Origin: Rhynchosporium graminicola
Taxonomy: Eukaryota; Ascomycota; Leotiomycetes; Helotiales; Ploettnerulaceae
Assembly: GCA_900074885.1 (NCBI GenBank)
Contig: FJUW01000046.1
Coordinates: 995,071 to 1,059,070 of the forward strand
Reading direction: 5' to 3'
Length of the DNA: 64,000 nt
Below are positions 1 through 12,308 of the stretch, in pieces (the stretch's first letter is position 1; each line of letters begins with the position of its first letter). The notes under the pieces are model-generated. The model did no database searches and was not told where the DNA came from. It saw nothing but the letters and a program-made list of their open reading frames with translations. The translations under genes were made by a program, and so were the position numbers.

Positions 1-1135
1 TACTCTTACTAAAGGCTCTATATAGTCTGAAGTAGTCTCCACGTCTCTAGTAAGAGACTTTATATAAGGAGCTCGATATTGTCGACTTTATACTTTTATA
101 AAGTGATAATTATATATATATTAACTGAGAAACTAGAATAATTATTATTACTTATATCGACGATTTTCTAGTTATCTTAAAGGCTAGAATAGCTCTTAAA
201 GAGCTTAAGAAGAAGATTCTCACTGTATTTGATATTCTACTAGCTAGACTAGCTAAATACTTCCTTAGCATTAGAATTATACGTGATAGAGAGAAGAAGA
301 TGATTTCTCTTTACTAAGATATATATATCGATAAGATATTAGATCGATTTAGAATAACTAACTGTAAGAGCGCTGATACGCCCTTTGCTACTAGTTCAGA
401 GGTTTCTATAGTCAAATTCAAGGCAGTAGCTACTCTATAAGAAATCAAGCTATATTAATAGCTTTATAGTAGTTTATAGTACCTAGCTTATACTCGCTGG
501 GATATACTATACTACTATTCTATATTATTATAATTTCTAATAAATCTATCACCTTAATACCTTATAAGCGCTAAGAGATTACTTACGTACTTATAAGGTA
601 CGAAGTACTATGCTACGACTTACAGAGGAGACGTTACTAATAGAGAGAAGATGAAATTAAGAGGTTTCTATAACTCTAATTAGGCCGGTAACCGAATTAA
701 TAGAGTATTATATACCGGAGTCTGTTTCTTCCTTATAAGAGGTGTTTTCTTTAGCTATTTCAAAGCGACAGACTACTATAGCTCTTACCTCTACGGAAGC
801 AGAGTATATAGCTATATGCGCCTTTACTAGAGAAACTTCATGGATACGCTAAGTACTAAAGGAGCTAGGCTATAATAAGCCAGACTCTAGGAGTATAGAG
901 ATGCAGTACGATAATCAGGAAGCTTTATCTCTATTAGAGAACCCTGAATTATACTAATGTACCAAGTATATCGATATCAAATTTCACTACTTTCGCTAGG
1001 AGGTCGCTAGAGGTTATTTAGACCCTTAGTATATACCCTTAAAAGAGAACGCGGCAGATAGTTTCACTAAACTACTTAGCCCATAAGACCTTAAGGCCTT
1101 TATAGTAATACTGAATATAACTGTTTTATACCTAG
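1..1135 (+). pseudogene. Copia-A pol relic: RT C-terminal part and RNase H
   Basis: The plus-strand translation shows a copia reverse transcriptase core with YIDDFLV near 150-175, then the RT-RNase H linker and an RNase H domain. The copy at 37990-40604 shows the RNase H residues better (STEAEYIA, CDNQGALSLSENPE). In-frame stops occur throughout and no ORF is long enough to be functional. The stops fall where the other copy or the family has Gln or Trp, so RIP is the likely cause. The product, when alive, would have made and degraded RNA:DNA hybrids in the retrotransposon particle. Confidence 0.8.
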
Positions 1136-1156
1136 AATAAGGGGTATAGATATTAA

Positions 1157-1529
1157 TGAGAAGGCTAACTTATCTTAAAGGAATTACAGAACCTGTAGTT
1201 TATCTAGTTCACGTGATATCGAGGCATAGTGCTAGTCTCCAGAGGTGTCACTATACGTAGGCATACGATAGTATAATCGACTAATTACAGGAGATTAGAT
1301 CACTCGTACCTATAGAAGTTACTGACTTTGTAGTATCTCTATAGAGGGGTATGTTGCGAGGATATAGGTCTTAGTGTGGATCAGGTGACTGTAGTCACGT
1401 GCATAGTCCGTGCGGATATTCCTAGATAATACCTTTAGTTAACTCTCTATAGTAACTAGTACTGTAATACAACCAACAACATTCAACTACTCTATGCCTT
1501 ACTCTGAAGATCAACGTAACCTTGCGATA
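1157..1529 (+). repeat. Copia-A 3' LTR (about 373 bp)
   Basis: It follows the pol relic and a purine-rich stretch (AAGGGGTATAGA) near 1138-1150. It is repeated in reverse complement at about 37990-38368, beside the second pol relic. It starts TGAGAAGG and ends near GCGATA, where the final TA is probably a RIP-altered CA. The left edge is set from the start of shared LTR-like sequence and could be off by several bases. Confidence 0.7.
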
Positions 1530-3836
1530 TAAGATAATCTACTATTCCTCCTTATATAGGAAAGACTATTACTATAGCAGCTTTTAAATCACCCTAAATA
1601 GTAATTCTTCTAATCGTACTATATATATAATCAGCGAAGACCTTTATAACGCTTTTCTGCGAAGTATTCTCGATCACTTACTCTTGCGCGCGAGTAAAGG
1701 GATAGCTCGACGAGACCTTAGGTACTACTAGAAATTCGCTTTACGCCTTATTAAGATATATATTCACGCAGCTAGTCGAGATATCTAGAGATATAGCGGA
1801 GGCTTATTCGGTATCCTTATTACTCTTTAGAGGAGCTTTTCGGAGCCCTAATCTATTATATTTAAAAGCTAAAGTAGAATATTTTCGGCTTAGATAACTT
1901 ATAGCTGTACTTTAGTCTTAGAATATTTAAGTCTAGAGCTATTAAATATACTTAATATATACTCAGGATATATATTTTCTATCGATAAGCGTTTTCGCTT
2001 TGGTAGTTATTCTATAGTAAGATAAATAGTTAACTTATTAATTAGCGATTTATATTAGTCTACTTATAATTAATATTACTTATTACGAAAAGGTATTACT
2101 TTACCTGAATAATCCTCCTTTACTAGGAGTCCAATATCTAATATCCTTCTTCAATAATTTATAGAAACTATTATTAGGCCTTTCGGGTGAGATATCCCTT
2201 TCTACTAATATCTAACTATTAATATATAATTACTAAGCTTTACGCTTCCTAATGCTGAAGGGTATGCAGCTAATGCATAGAGAACGAAGACTTTAAGGCT
2301 GATATAGTTCTTAAGATCGTTTAAAAAATAGTATTTATTTTCTTCTTTAGATAATTCCTCGTTAAAGCCTCTAAGGGTTCTTTAACGATACTCTTAGCTT
2401 TCTAGAGGGCTCTCTTCTATACTGTTAGTAATAGATAATATCGATTAGTAAAGGTATATCTTTACTTCTCGAGCAGATTAATTAATAAATTATCTATTAG
2501 CTACTTATTAGTAGTATACTATACTAGATAGTATTCTAATATTAAAAAATATAAAATTTTATAAGACATTATAAGCTTATTAAACAGGATAGTTCAGTTA
2601 CTAAGATTACAAACTATAGAATATAAGGGGAAATGCATAATAACCCGATTAGCGCTAAGTAAAGCTATACTAATAAGCTTAGCTAGATCTTGCAAGATCT
2701 TATAAGAAAATTTCAAATAATATTGTATCCCTTACTTCGGTTTAATTTACTAATCGAAGCATATCCTATTATATATAGTGATCTAAGCTATAATTATCAT
2801 AGGAGCTAGTGCACCCTTGACCTGCGTCTAGGCTTTATAAGCCTCGAAAGATAATTTCTCTTTATATTACCTATACTTCCTTAGCTTAAGAGATATCTTA
2901 CTTATTAAAAGCGAACCTGCGAGCGAAGCGAGGCTATAGTATTTAAGAGCTTATTCCTCTGACTTATATACTAATAAAAAGTATTCAGGGATATATATTA
3001 TATCTCGATCATAGCCGCTAGCCGCCTCGGGCTTAAGGATTTAGTTAGAAAAAGACTTTATAATATACTGATTTTGCGGTATCCTAGAGAAAACGTCTTA
3101 GTACGATACCCTCTCTGCTATTAGTACCTTCTATTAGTTCCGATAATACTATAAAGTATCGATATCTTACTTCTCTATACTACTGTACGATATAGCGGCG
3201 AAGCTAGCTTATCTATTTACGAAGCTAATACTTTCTACACTAGTATGAAGCCTAGAGATCTTCTTTAAGCCTAGAGGTATTCTCTTAGCCTAATCCGTTT
3301 TAGAGACTAATACCGACGATATGATACTAGTTTCTTCTGTCTAATTATAGTAAGATATATAGTAACTTGATCAGTAATTACAGGGCCCAGGTCTTGACTA
3401 CTTGATTCTGATTGACAGAGCTGTAGTGAGTATTTTCGAACAGATAGACGGCTTAATAAGAAGCCGATATATGTAGTTTATTGTAGAAAGATATATATGA
3501 CTTTAGTATAAACTTATATATAAGGGTTCGAATTCCTTATAAGTTTGACCGTTCGCTTCCTCAGTACTTCTAATTCCTATAAGTATCGTCTTAAACTCTA
3601 CGCTTCTATATATATATTCGACTTATCTACTAATCTTCTATATATATAATAGCTCTAATAGAGATACCTGTAAAGCCCGAGTAGCTAGAGTCGTCCTAAG
3701 TCGATAGTAAACGTAATACTGCTCAGAATTTATCTATAGACCTAGCTACTACCGAGTATCTTCAGCGGACTATTAGTAAAGCGAATGAGCTTATAGACCC
3801 GGCTATAGAAGAGACTCTTCGAGTAACCTTACTTAG
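1530..3836. other. AT-rich RIP-decayed sequence, no recognisable gene
   Basis: No long ORF and no domain that I recognise. TpA density and frequent TAA/TAG in all frames suggest a former repeat or gene altered by RIP. Short stop-free stretches exist on both strands, for example on the minus strand around 2270-2420, but nothing identifies a family. The right end is the CTTAG target (3832-3836) of the next element. Sequence continuing at 6820 is what originally followed. Confidence 0.6.
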
Positions 3837-4020
3837 TGTCACGGGTGAACAATATATATATAAGGGTTCATAGTAGTATTTAATAAGTTGGATAAGGAGA
3901 GAGTAAGAATCTAACCGGAAGCCGCAAGAAAAGGTGCGCAGTGCTAAGGCTTAACCGAGCCTTAGTCAGCGAGTCGTGCTAGTAATACTAGTACTATAAC
4001 CTAAGGGCTTAACCCTTATA
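3837..4020 (-). repeat. LTR of LARD-like copy 1 (3' LTR in element sense)
   Basis: 184 bp, nearly identical to 6631-6814 over its whole length. Differences are mostly transitions in CpA/TpG contexts. It has TGTCAC at its outer end and a RIP-altered TTATA at its inner end. The polypurine tract on the complementary strand abuts it. Confidence 0.85.
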
Positions 4021-4129
4021 TTACTCCCCTCCTCCCGCCTGTTTTCCAGCGGAGACTAATAGTAAATAGTCGTAGAACCCCCCCTATAGTTAATAACCGC
4101 GTTCTATCACTAAACGTTAGGCGTTCTAC

Positions 4130-4335
4130 TATTATCGTTCGCTTTCTTTATTATAATCCTGCCGCATTAAGCTAGCGCTCTGCTTCTATTATCGCTCGAT
4201 CCGGCTAAGACCTTATAAAAGTGTTATTATACTTCCTCCTATTGTCGTTCGCTTCCTTTATTATTATCCCGCCGCGTTAAGCTAGCGCTCTGCTCCTATT
4301 ATCGCTCGATCCGGCTAAGATATTATAAAAGAAGA
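4130..4335. repeat. Two tandem repeats of about 105 bp inside LARD-like copy 1
   Basis: Two head-to-tail units share the segments CGTTAAGCTAGCGCTCTGC and ATCGCTCGATCCGGCTAAGA at about 4165-4215 and 4270-4320. They lie near the minus-sense 3' end of the element. Confidence 0.75.
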
Positions 4336-5399
4336 GACCTTCTATCTTTTTAGACTTCTCTTTCCTTTTCTATATAATAATAATAACTATAGTAAGGTAA
4401 GTCCCTCCTCCTCCTTCTATTAAAAGAAAATATTAAAATTCGCGAATCATATATTAAAATCCCTCTACTATACTATCGGGATCCGCGCTAAAACCGGCGG
4501 AATCAGATATCTCTTATTATTCATTATATCGCTTATGCCCTCTCGGGCTCTGATTATATCGACTAAGCTATAAGTATCGCACTCTACTAGTTTTCGAACG
4601 GAATCCTAATAAACTCAGTCGAGTCGCTCCCGATCCTATATCTACTATAAGGATAGGAAGAAGAATTACAAGAACCTGTAAGTTTTCCCCGGATTCTATA
4701 CGAAAACAGTTAGCTTATATAATAGCTCTTAAATCTCTTATATCGCTTACTCCGTTTAGACCTATTCTACTGATACTAACGAGTAAGTATTATACTCCGC
4801 TTGTTTTTCGTTACTTTATGCTTTATTTAGAAACGAGGCTTATACTAATCTCGTTAAGGTCTTAAAAGCCTAGAAAGCCCTTAAGCTCCTCTAATCCTCT
4901 AGTCTCCTTTCCGCGTAAGTTTATTCGGTCTCCGCTTATTTCTTATTAGTAACTTATATTTTTTAGTCCCTTAGCCTCCGAGGTTACTACTTCTATTATT
5001 ACTTTTATCGCCTGATAGGGTTAAACGTAAGTAATTATCAGACTCCGCTTGTTTTTCGTTAGCTTACCCTCTTTTAGTACTAGAGGAGTACCTCTAGCTC
5101 TCGTTTTAGGACTCTACTAAGCCTCGTAGGGACTCCGTAAGAGATATAGCGGAATATATATCTTTTCTATAGCCTTATCTTCTTAAGAATTTGAAAATCT
5201 AAAATCTAATCTTAAAATTAATCTTCTTTTTCTTTTTCTTTTAGCGAGCCGACTTTCTTAGCTCGCTCTCTCTTCTTTGATTATAATAGCTCGCGCTCCG
5301 GCTAGTTATTATCGCTCTTCTATCTATTCCTTTAGTGAGCCGACTATATCGACTCGCACTTAAGACTTAAGTAGTTCTGCTATCGCTATATAGCTTTAG

Positions 5400-6130
5400 C
5401 TTCCTTTCTTATAGTCTTATGCTATCTTTATAGTAGCTACCTTCTAGTAACTATCGCCTCTCTATTTAGATAGAGTATATTTCTTTCTATCTCTAACTTA
5501 CGTAGCCCTTCCTTAAACCCTCGGAGACTTACGTATATATAGCTATCTCTAGAGCAGTTCCTTATTATAGCTCTATTATTAACGTCTAGCGTTTCCTTCC
5601 GCTTCTAATATCGCAGAGCCCTTCCTTAAGCTTCCGGAAGCTAGCGCTTTCGCAGCTATCTACCCCCGGAGTAATCTTTCGTTATAGCCCCCTTTATAAT
5701 ATCGTCTTCTAGCGTCTTTATAGTAGCTACTATTATATAACTACTACTTTCCTATTTTTAATAGGATAAACCTACTTCCGCTTCTAATATCGCAGAGCCT
5801 TTCCTTAAGCTTCCGGAGGCTAGCGCTTATATAGCTATCTACCCCCGGAGTAGTCTTTTATTATAGCCTCTTATCGTCTTCCGGCGTCTTTGCAGCGGCT
5901 ACTATCATATAGCCGCCGCCTCCCTATTTAAGGTAAGGTAAACCTCTTTCCGCTTCTAATATCGCGGAGCCCTTCCTTAAGCGTCCGGAGACTAGCGCCT
6001 ACGTAGCTGCCTCCGGAATAGTCTTTCGTTATAGCCCCCTTTATATTATTATCTTCCGGCGTCTTTATAGCAGCTACTATTATATAGCCGCCGCCTCCTT
6101 ATTTAAGGTAAGGTAAACCTCTTTCTTTCC
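5400..6130. repeat. Tandem repeats of about 175-180 bp inside LARD-like copy 1
   Basis: About four units. Each contains the blocks GCAGAGCCCTTCCTTAAGC (near 5604, 5786, 5958), CTACCCCCGGAGTAGTCTTT and a segment ending in GCCGCCGCCTCC. The same unit, inverted, is arrayed about six times in the related element at 29648-31813, so the repeat belongs to the element family and not to the host site. Confidence 0.8.
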
Positions 6131-6630
6131 TTTTAGATATCGTCGAATAGTTCTTATTATCCGCGCGTTCCTAAGCGGCTACTAGCTAGCGATAATCGCT
6201 CCTTATATCTTTTAGGTATATATTCTACTTAAGCTATCGAATAGCTTCTATTATCCGCTTATTCGTAAGCGGCGACTAACTGATTATCGCCGCTTTCCTT
6301 ATCTATTCGGGAGTAATCTATACCCTAAGCTACTCCTTACTTTTCTACTCTTATAAAAAATTTTCAGTTACCTTTCCGCTCTTATCTTATAAGTCTAAGA
6401 GAGGAATTAGGCGTACTCCGGCTTAAGAATAGCAGAATCTATCGAATCTTCATCTTTTCTCGCGTTCCTAGAGCTTTTCTCTAGGTATTATTAGTATTAA
6501 TTCGGCTTCTATTACTTCTATACCTTTATTATCCTATTATTAATAATTTATCGAAGACTTCGTTCCTTAACTACGATTATTCGGACTCTAATATAAAGGC
6601 TATAGGAGCTAGTTATTTGATCGAACTTAA

Positions 6631-6814
6631 TAATACAAGTGAATAATATATATACGAGAGTTTATAGTAGTATTTAATAAGTTCGATAAGGAGAGAGTAA
6701 GAATCTAACCGGAAGCCGCAAGAAAAGGTGCGCAGTGCTAAGGCTTAACCGAGCCTTAGTCAGCGAGTCGTGCTGGTAATACTAGCACTATAACCCAAGG
6801 GCTTGACCCTTACA
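6631..6814 (-). repeat. LTR of LARD-like copy 1 (5' LTR in element sense)
   Basis: Partner of 3837-4020. It starts with a RIP-altered TAATACAAGTG (TGTCACGGGTG in its partner) and ends CCTTACA. It is followed directly by the CTTAG target duplication. Confidence 0.85.
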
Positions 6815-9299
6815 CTTAGTTAGAAGTACGTATCTAATAGAGTATTAATAAAATATAGCTACTGAATTCTTTAGCGATCTCCCTATAACTCTCTTTCAAC
6901 TAGAGCCATTTGTTAATAAGCGGAAGAAGTAGAATATAGTCTCGGATTATAAGGCTAGGTTATTATATTCAGGATCTTCGTTTTTAGATACTTCCGGGTT
7001 TACTTTGAATATATTAAATCGGTTATATTATATAATGCGAGTACGACCTCAGATGAGATCCGAGACGTCTAATATAATGCCGGGCGACGATAAAGTTCTA
7101 TCTCTTAGACTTAGTTATATTCATCTCTAGAAGGCTATCGCTAATATGCTTTTTGAGTCTTTATTATATTCTAGCTATACTGCTGCTTATATGAAAAGCG
7201 ATAGAGAATTAGTAAGTTATCTCTGAAGCTTTAAAACTCTTTAAACTACTCTATAAGTACTTAATCAGTTGCAGTAATCAGAGGGCGTTCGAATTAAAGA
7301 GTATTTCGGCTTCTTACTTTCTAGTTTATCCGAGCTTTTCAGATATACTAAGTACTATTTAAGTAGCTTTTATAGAAAGATATAATACGCTTTAATCCTC
7401 TTAAGATTAAAATTAACGTAACGCCTAGAAATATTATTTTCTATACTAGCTATTAGATTTTCAGATAGAGAAACTGTAAGGCTTTATAGAGTACTTAAAA
7501 TTCTATATAAGAAAGATATTCCTTTTACTATAAAGCTAGTATTAAAAGTGACCTAAAAAGTAATACTTGATAGTTATACTTATAGTACTATAGCTGTTAT
7601 AGTTTCTCCTCCCTTAAGGTAATTATAAACGTATATAAGTTGATCTAAGAATATTCGCCTTAGTTTATATAGTTATAAGAGATCTATGACTCGATCCTCT
7701 GAGAGATAACGCGAGATTCGAAGCTCGCTATTATAGTTCATAAGATATAGAAGGATTAAGGGCTTATAGAAACGACTTTGTAATTAATCTTCTATATTAA
7801 GTCGCGGGCTTTTCCTAGCTACTAGTTCGATTCTGACTATCGCGAGCTTTCGGCTTTTCCTCTTCTTAAGTGCTAGTTTATTAAAAGGCTATAATTGAGC
7901 TCTAGCGAGTTTTAATAACTATTTATATACTATCCTTAATAGTTAAGCACTTATTAATACTTTCTTTTAGCCCTAAGCTTCGACTAAGTCTCTACCTCTT
8001 ATTAAGGCTCTTATAATTAGTTATAGTTCTGGACTAGAGTATTATACTAAGCTCGCTAGTTTTCTAGTAAGCTTTATAGCTACGATATTTAAATAAGTAT
8101 TATTAAATTTAATATACTTTAGTATAAATACGTTTATACTCTCTATATTAATTTTTATTTTATTTCTGCTTCTGCTTATATTACTATTATAGTTTCTTAG
8201 TTTTCCTCTTAAGTGTTATTATAATTCCTTCGTAGTCTTTAGCCGAATTCTAATTTGAAATACTAAGTTATAGGAATAGTACTAGGGTACTTACTACTTA
8301 AAGCCGAGGGTATTAGATATCCTTCGAGCAGGCCGTATAATATTAACTAGTAATAGTAAATAATTAATATCGACTTTATATCGATAGATGCAGTTAGCGA
8401 TAAGCTATATTATATAGATAATAACTCCTTAATCCTTGTCTCTTTTATAATTATAAGTATCTATATAGAACCAAGTATAAAAACTATAGGGCTAGATCGG
8501 ATATGAGGCTAGTGATAGTCCGCTTGAAATACTTTATATAAGTAGCTTCTAACTAGCGGGATATAATAGCTGTAACTGTATACTAAGAGGCGAGCTGATA
8601 ATAATATTAATTAGAAAGACTTATATTACTAGCTCGTTAGGCATATAGAATAGAGAAGTTGCGAATGATTAAATGATTTTATATAGGCGATACTGATAGA
8701 GCTGCGGGTACCGAAATAGATATACCGGCTATAATATCGAGCTTATTAAGGTAAGCTAAGTAAGTAGCTAAACTTAACCTATAGTAAATTAATTATCGCT
8801 TATCTAGGTAATCTTATTAAGACTTATGCTTCAGAAGCACGTATACTATATTAATCGACTGCAGATGATATCGCTACTAGTTGTATGCTAATATGTTATA
8901 TACTTTATACCTAGAGATACTGAAAGTCCTTAAGTTATTAGTAGCGCAAGAGGATAACGCTATTATATTGCCTAACTAATACTAAATAGATACGCAGAGT
9001 AGAGGAGCAGGAGGGCGATTTCTTATACTACTATATAAGATGATAATCCTATATCTTTACATATATTCACAGAATCCTAGTGAAGAAGAACTGTGAGCTG
9101 TTATCACTCGAGGCGCGGGTCGGATCGATCTGTCGACGTTTAAGTGATCTACTCGGAAGGAAGAAACAGGTAGTTACAGCGTTTCTATTCCTTTCTCTAG
9201 TAAGTAACTCTTCTAGAAGCTAGAGTATAAGAGAAAAGACTATAGATAAGGATATAGCTAAGAAGCTCTTAGTAGGAACTCCTAAGATAGATAGGTAAA

Positions 9300-10205
9300 A
9301 ATGATCGTCGAAAGGAGGCTAGTAGAGACTAGTATAGGAGTGCGATAGAGGGGGATAATACGAACACTTCTAGGAACTATAAAATTGATGAATTCTCTGC
9401 TATTGATATGATTAGCGACTGTCGCGAGAATACTAGTAAAGGGCAGACGGATAGTCCAAATAGCAATAGACGTATTCGTGAAGGCAAAAGGGCTAGCTTA
9501 TTATACCTAAAGCATGAAGTTATCCTCGGCAAATGAATATAAGCCGTAGGTGAGGCTGTTCAAGGCATAAGCGTAGCTCAAAAAGTAAGTAATAACTTAC
9601 AGGGAACGTTCGCTTCACATATGGATGATCTTAATAGAGTCGATAGTATAAAGACACGGCTCGAGCAATTAGAGGAAGAGTGCAGAAAGAAAAATAAGGC
9701 GGCGAAGTTATACGTAACTACTATCGATACTTTAAGAGCTATAGATCACTAAGTAAAGGCTAGGATTAAGGACGAGCTAGAACAGATTACTAAAGAAAAG
9801 AAGAAGCTAAAGGGAGAAAGAACGAAGTTAAAAAGAAGAGTCGAAATAATAATAGCAGAAGAATAGTTCATTATGCAGCGCGACTTTAAAGAGCGTGTAG
9901 TAAGGTATAATAAGCTCTACGGAACGCGAATAAGGGAGCTTAAAGTTGAATTCGATTAGAGCAGATAAGAGAGTAGCGAGAAAGTAGTAGCCTTAGAAGC
10001 TAAGTAGGATCGGCGACTAGCTAAAACGAAATAATAGCAGAAGATAATTAAAGCCTAAGTAGAGGAATTTAAGTATCTCTAAAATTAATATAATATCCTT
10101 AATAGAGCTACGACTTTATTTAAGAAAGAGAAAGAAGCTTTAGAAAAAGAGCTAGGGATAATAAAGAAGGACTTTATAGTAGATACGAAACTTATAGTAT
10201 ACTTA
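9300..10205 (+). pseudogene. Decayed coding frame with a long charged coiled coil, unknown
   Basis: One plus-strand frame runs about 300 codons. The only interruptions are roughly a dozen TAA/TAG/TGA codons, typical of RIP acting on Gln and Trp codons. The first third is polar and Ser/Asn rich. From about 9590 the sequence is rich in Glu, Lys, Arg and Leu with heptad-like spacing (for example KTRLEQLEEECRKKNKAAK and DELEQITKEKKKLKGE), so an extended coiled coil is likely. I do not recognise the family. A second frame of similar quality follows at 10360, perhaps the same gene. It lies in the host sequence of two later insertions and is therefore older than both. Confidence 0.5.
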
Positions 10206-10359
10206 TAAGTATTCTTAATACGCCTACGAGAAAAAGCTAACGAACCTTAGTTAGTATAAATTCGAAGAAACATATAGTTAGATAGGAGATCTCTCTATGA
10301 AATATTTCTATGATATAGAAGGAAAGGTGAGGATACTTCTTCCTGCCCGCTGTAAGTTT

Positions 10360-11270
10360 AGTTAACATGTAGATAGGACTAGGATAAGATTCATAGGGAA
10401 CTCGCTACTATAGATTCCTACTTTAAGTCTATTTCTATTAATAAATCCGATAACTTACGATATTTACGTACTACTTATACTTAACGTATTATCTCTAAAG
10501 TAATATGCGAAGACTTATGGAAACCCTTTAGCTCTATACTAGCTATATAATAGTCTAGATTAAGCGACTACCTTAGTAAAATATTAGATAGTCTCGATAA
10601 ACTCAGCTAGGATAGACGTATAGTAAGCGTCTAGATAGCTCTTATAATACGAGCTCTTCAATCGCTATAGGATAATACGACTACTTCACCTGTTCTCGAA
10701 TCCAATAAATCTCCCTCTATAGGTTCTACTATAGCTGATAGTATCATCTCTAAGGTATTCCTTAGCCTTTCTCTATTAATTAGTTTATCCTAAGTAGAAG
10801 TACTTCGAACAGATCTTCATACGATTGTGATTTTATTAGCCGATATTTAGAATTATACTTAAGCTAGTAGCTTAAGAATAACTATTAACTCCCTGCTCGA
10901 TCGTACGTACTACGAAAGGTAGTATTCTTAGTACTTTAATCTACTATTACTAAATAATAGAAATAGTATAGATCTAGACTTAATAATAAATACTTACCCT
11001 CGAGTATTTACGCTATTCTTACGGATCTTAGCTCGGATCTAAGAAGATCTCCTGCTTAGTAGCTTTCTAAACTTCGAGCTAATAGTAATCTATCCTAGAG
11101 TAGAACTCCCAGAATACGCGTGAAAGCTTACTAGAAGGAAAAGAAAGATTATATTAACGAGGTATTAGCGAATTTAATAAAAGAGGCGAGTATACGTGCT
11201 TCCGGATATAGAAGAAAGGCGTTAAGAGGAAGTTTGATATTAGAACTTCCGAGTCCTAGGATATAATAGA
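10360..11270 (+). pseudogene. Decayed coding frame, unknown, follows the coiled-coil frame
   Basis: A plus-strand frame of about 300 codons, broken only by TAA/TAG. It carries hydrophobic, helix-like content in the middle (around 10740-10870) and a basic segment near the end (around 11130-11160, TRRKRK). No known domain is recognised. Position and orientation suggest it is the C-terminal part of the same gene as 9300-10205. Confidence 0.4.
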
Positions 11271-12308
11271 AGACTTAAAGCGTTATAAATAATAGGAGTA
11301 ATATAAAGTATAAGTAATAGAATCCCGAGGACTTATTATAATAAACCTTCTATCGCTATAGGAGAAGATATAATAAAGCTATAAGGAATACAAGGAAGCA
11401 GGAGAAAATTAAGTATTTAATAAGAATATTTCGATAACTTGCCTTAGTATATATTATTTCTTTAAATCGCTAGTTACTAGGGCAAACTATTAATAAATCT
11501 CCTTGTAATCGAGAACAACTCTATAATACTTATAGAGTTAAGTTACGTAATTATCTCTTTAGCGTAGAATATTCTAAATAATCCCTTAATCTCGTAACTT
11601 TCTTATCCCTTTTAATATCCTCTAATCTTACTTTTCGCGCCTTCTCTCTTATTAATATTATAACTTATATCACGAGTAGAATACCCTCTCGTAATATCTA
11701 GATTATAGATCGTACGAGAAGTATATTTCGTATAATCCTCGCGAAGAATAGTATAGCTAATACTAATAATACGATATTAGATTAAGAGATAGTTATGTTC
11801 TTTAAAATTAGTAAGTATATTTATAGCTCGAATACTATTATACTAACTATACTTAGTATATTCATACCGAATCAACCTTAGTCGAGCTAGTGACTTTACC
11901 CGCTGCCCTGTGATTATCGATAATAATAATAATATTCGCAGTATTACAATAAAAGCTATAGATCTAGTATCTTACTAATTAAATCTATCTTCTTTAGTAT
12001 TACTCTTATTCTTAGTATTATCCTTACTCTCCTCTCTCCGAAGCTCTCTTATATTATCGCTTCTACTTATTGTTCTGTTACTTAGCAGGTTATTACATAG
12101 TATATTAGGGAAATATCTAAGTTATAATAGGATATATATAAGTATAGATATACTAAATAAAAGAAGGCGGATGTTTACGTCTCGTGGAGAACTATATAAG
12201 ATATTCGTATTAAGCTAAGCTGAATAGTCTATAATTAGATTAGTCGAAATTAGAGATACGAACGATATAGCCGGGGATGCTCTCGATAGCTATATATATA
12301 ATTCAAAT

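Larger units (their letters stand above)
1..1529 (+). mobile_element. Copia-A LTR retrotransposon, copy 1 (3' part, cut by window edge)
   Basis: This is the 3' end of a Ty1/copia element: the end of reverse transcriptase, RNase H and the 3' LTR. The same sequence occurs in reverse orientation at 37990-40604, which identifies it as a repeat family. Translation of the plus strand gives the copia RT box YIDD near 150-165 and, further on, the YLAYTRWDI block that precedes RNase H. The frame is broken many times by TAA and TAG, in the pattern of RIP. The 5' part (gag, protease, integrase) lies outside the window. No target duplication can be checked because the 5' end is missing. Confidence 0.85.
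3837..6814 (-). mobile_element. Non-autonomous LTR element (LARD-like), copy 1
   Basis: Two direct repeats of 184 bp (3837-4020 and 6631-6814) flank 2.6 kb of internal sequence. The element is bordered by an exact 5-bp target duplication CTTAG (3832-3836, 6815-6819). The LTRs begin TGTCAC (first copy) and end TTACA (second copy). A pyrimidine tract (TTACTCCCCTCCTCCC) sits just inside the left LTR; on the other strand it is a polypurine tract, so the element is on the minus strand. No retroviral protein domains are seen. The interior has two sets of tandem repeats. A relative with the same ends and the same internal repeat lies at 29648-31813. Confidence 0.85.
6820..12308. other. Unrecognised RIP-decayed locus, middle part
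   Basis: This is the continuation of 1530-3836 after removal of the LARD-like element. It continues again at 18510 after removal of Copia-B copy 1. Plus-strand translation gives long stretches interrupted only by TAA/TAG, best at 9300-10205 and 10360-11270 (listed separately). No reverse transcriptase, integrase, DDE or tyrosine-recombinase motif was seen. It could be a decayed host gene family or an unusual mobile element. Confidence 0.5.

Noticed and set aside
5400..6130. A CRISPR array from the regular repeats (also 30290-31340 and 63420-64000)
   Set aside because: The repeats are contiguous units of 164-180 bp without spacers, in eukaryotic transposon sequence.
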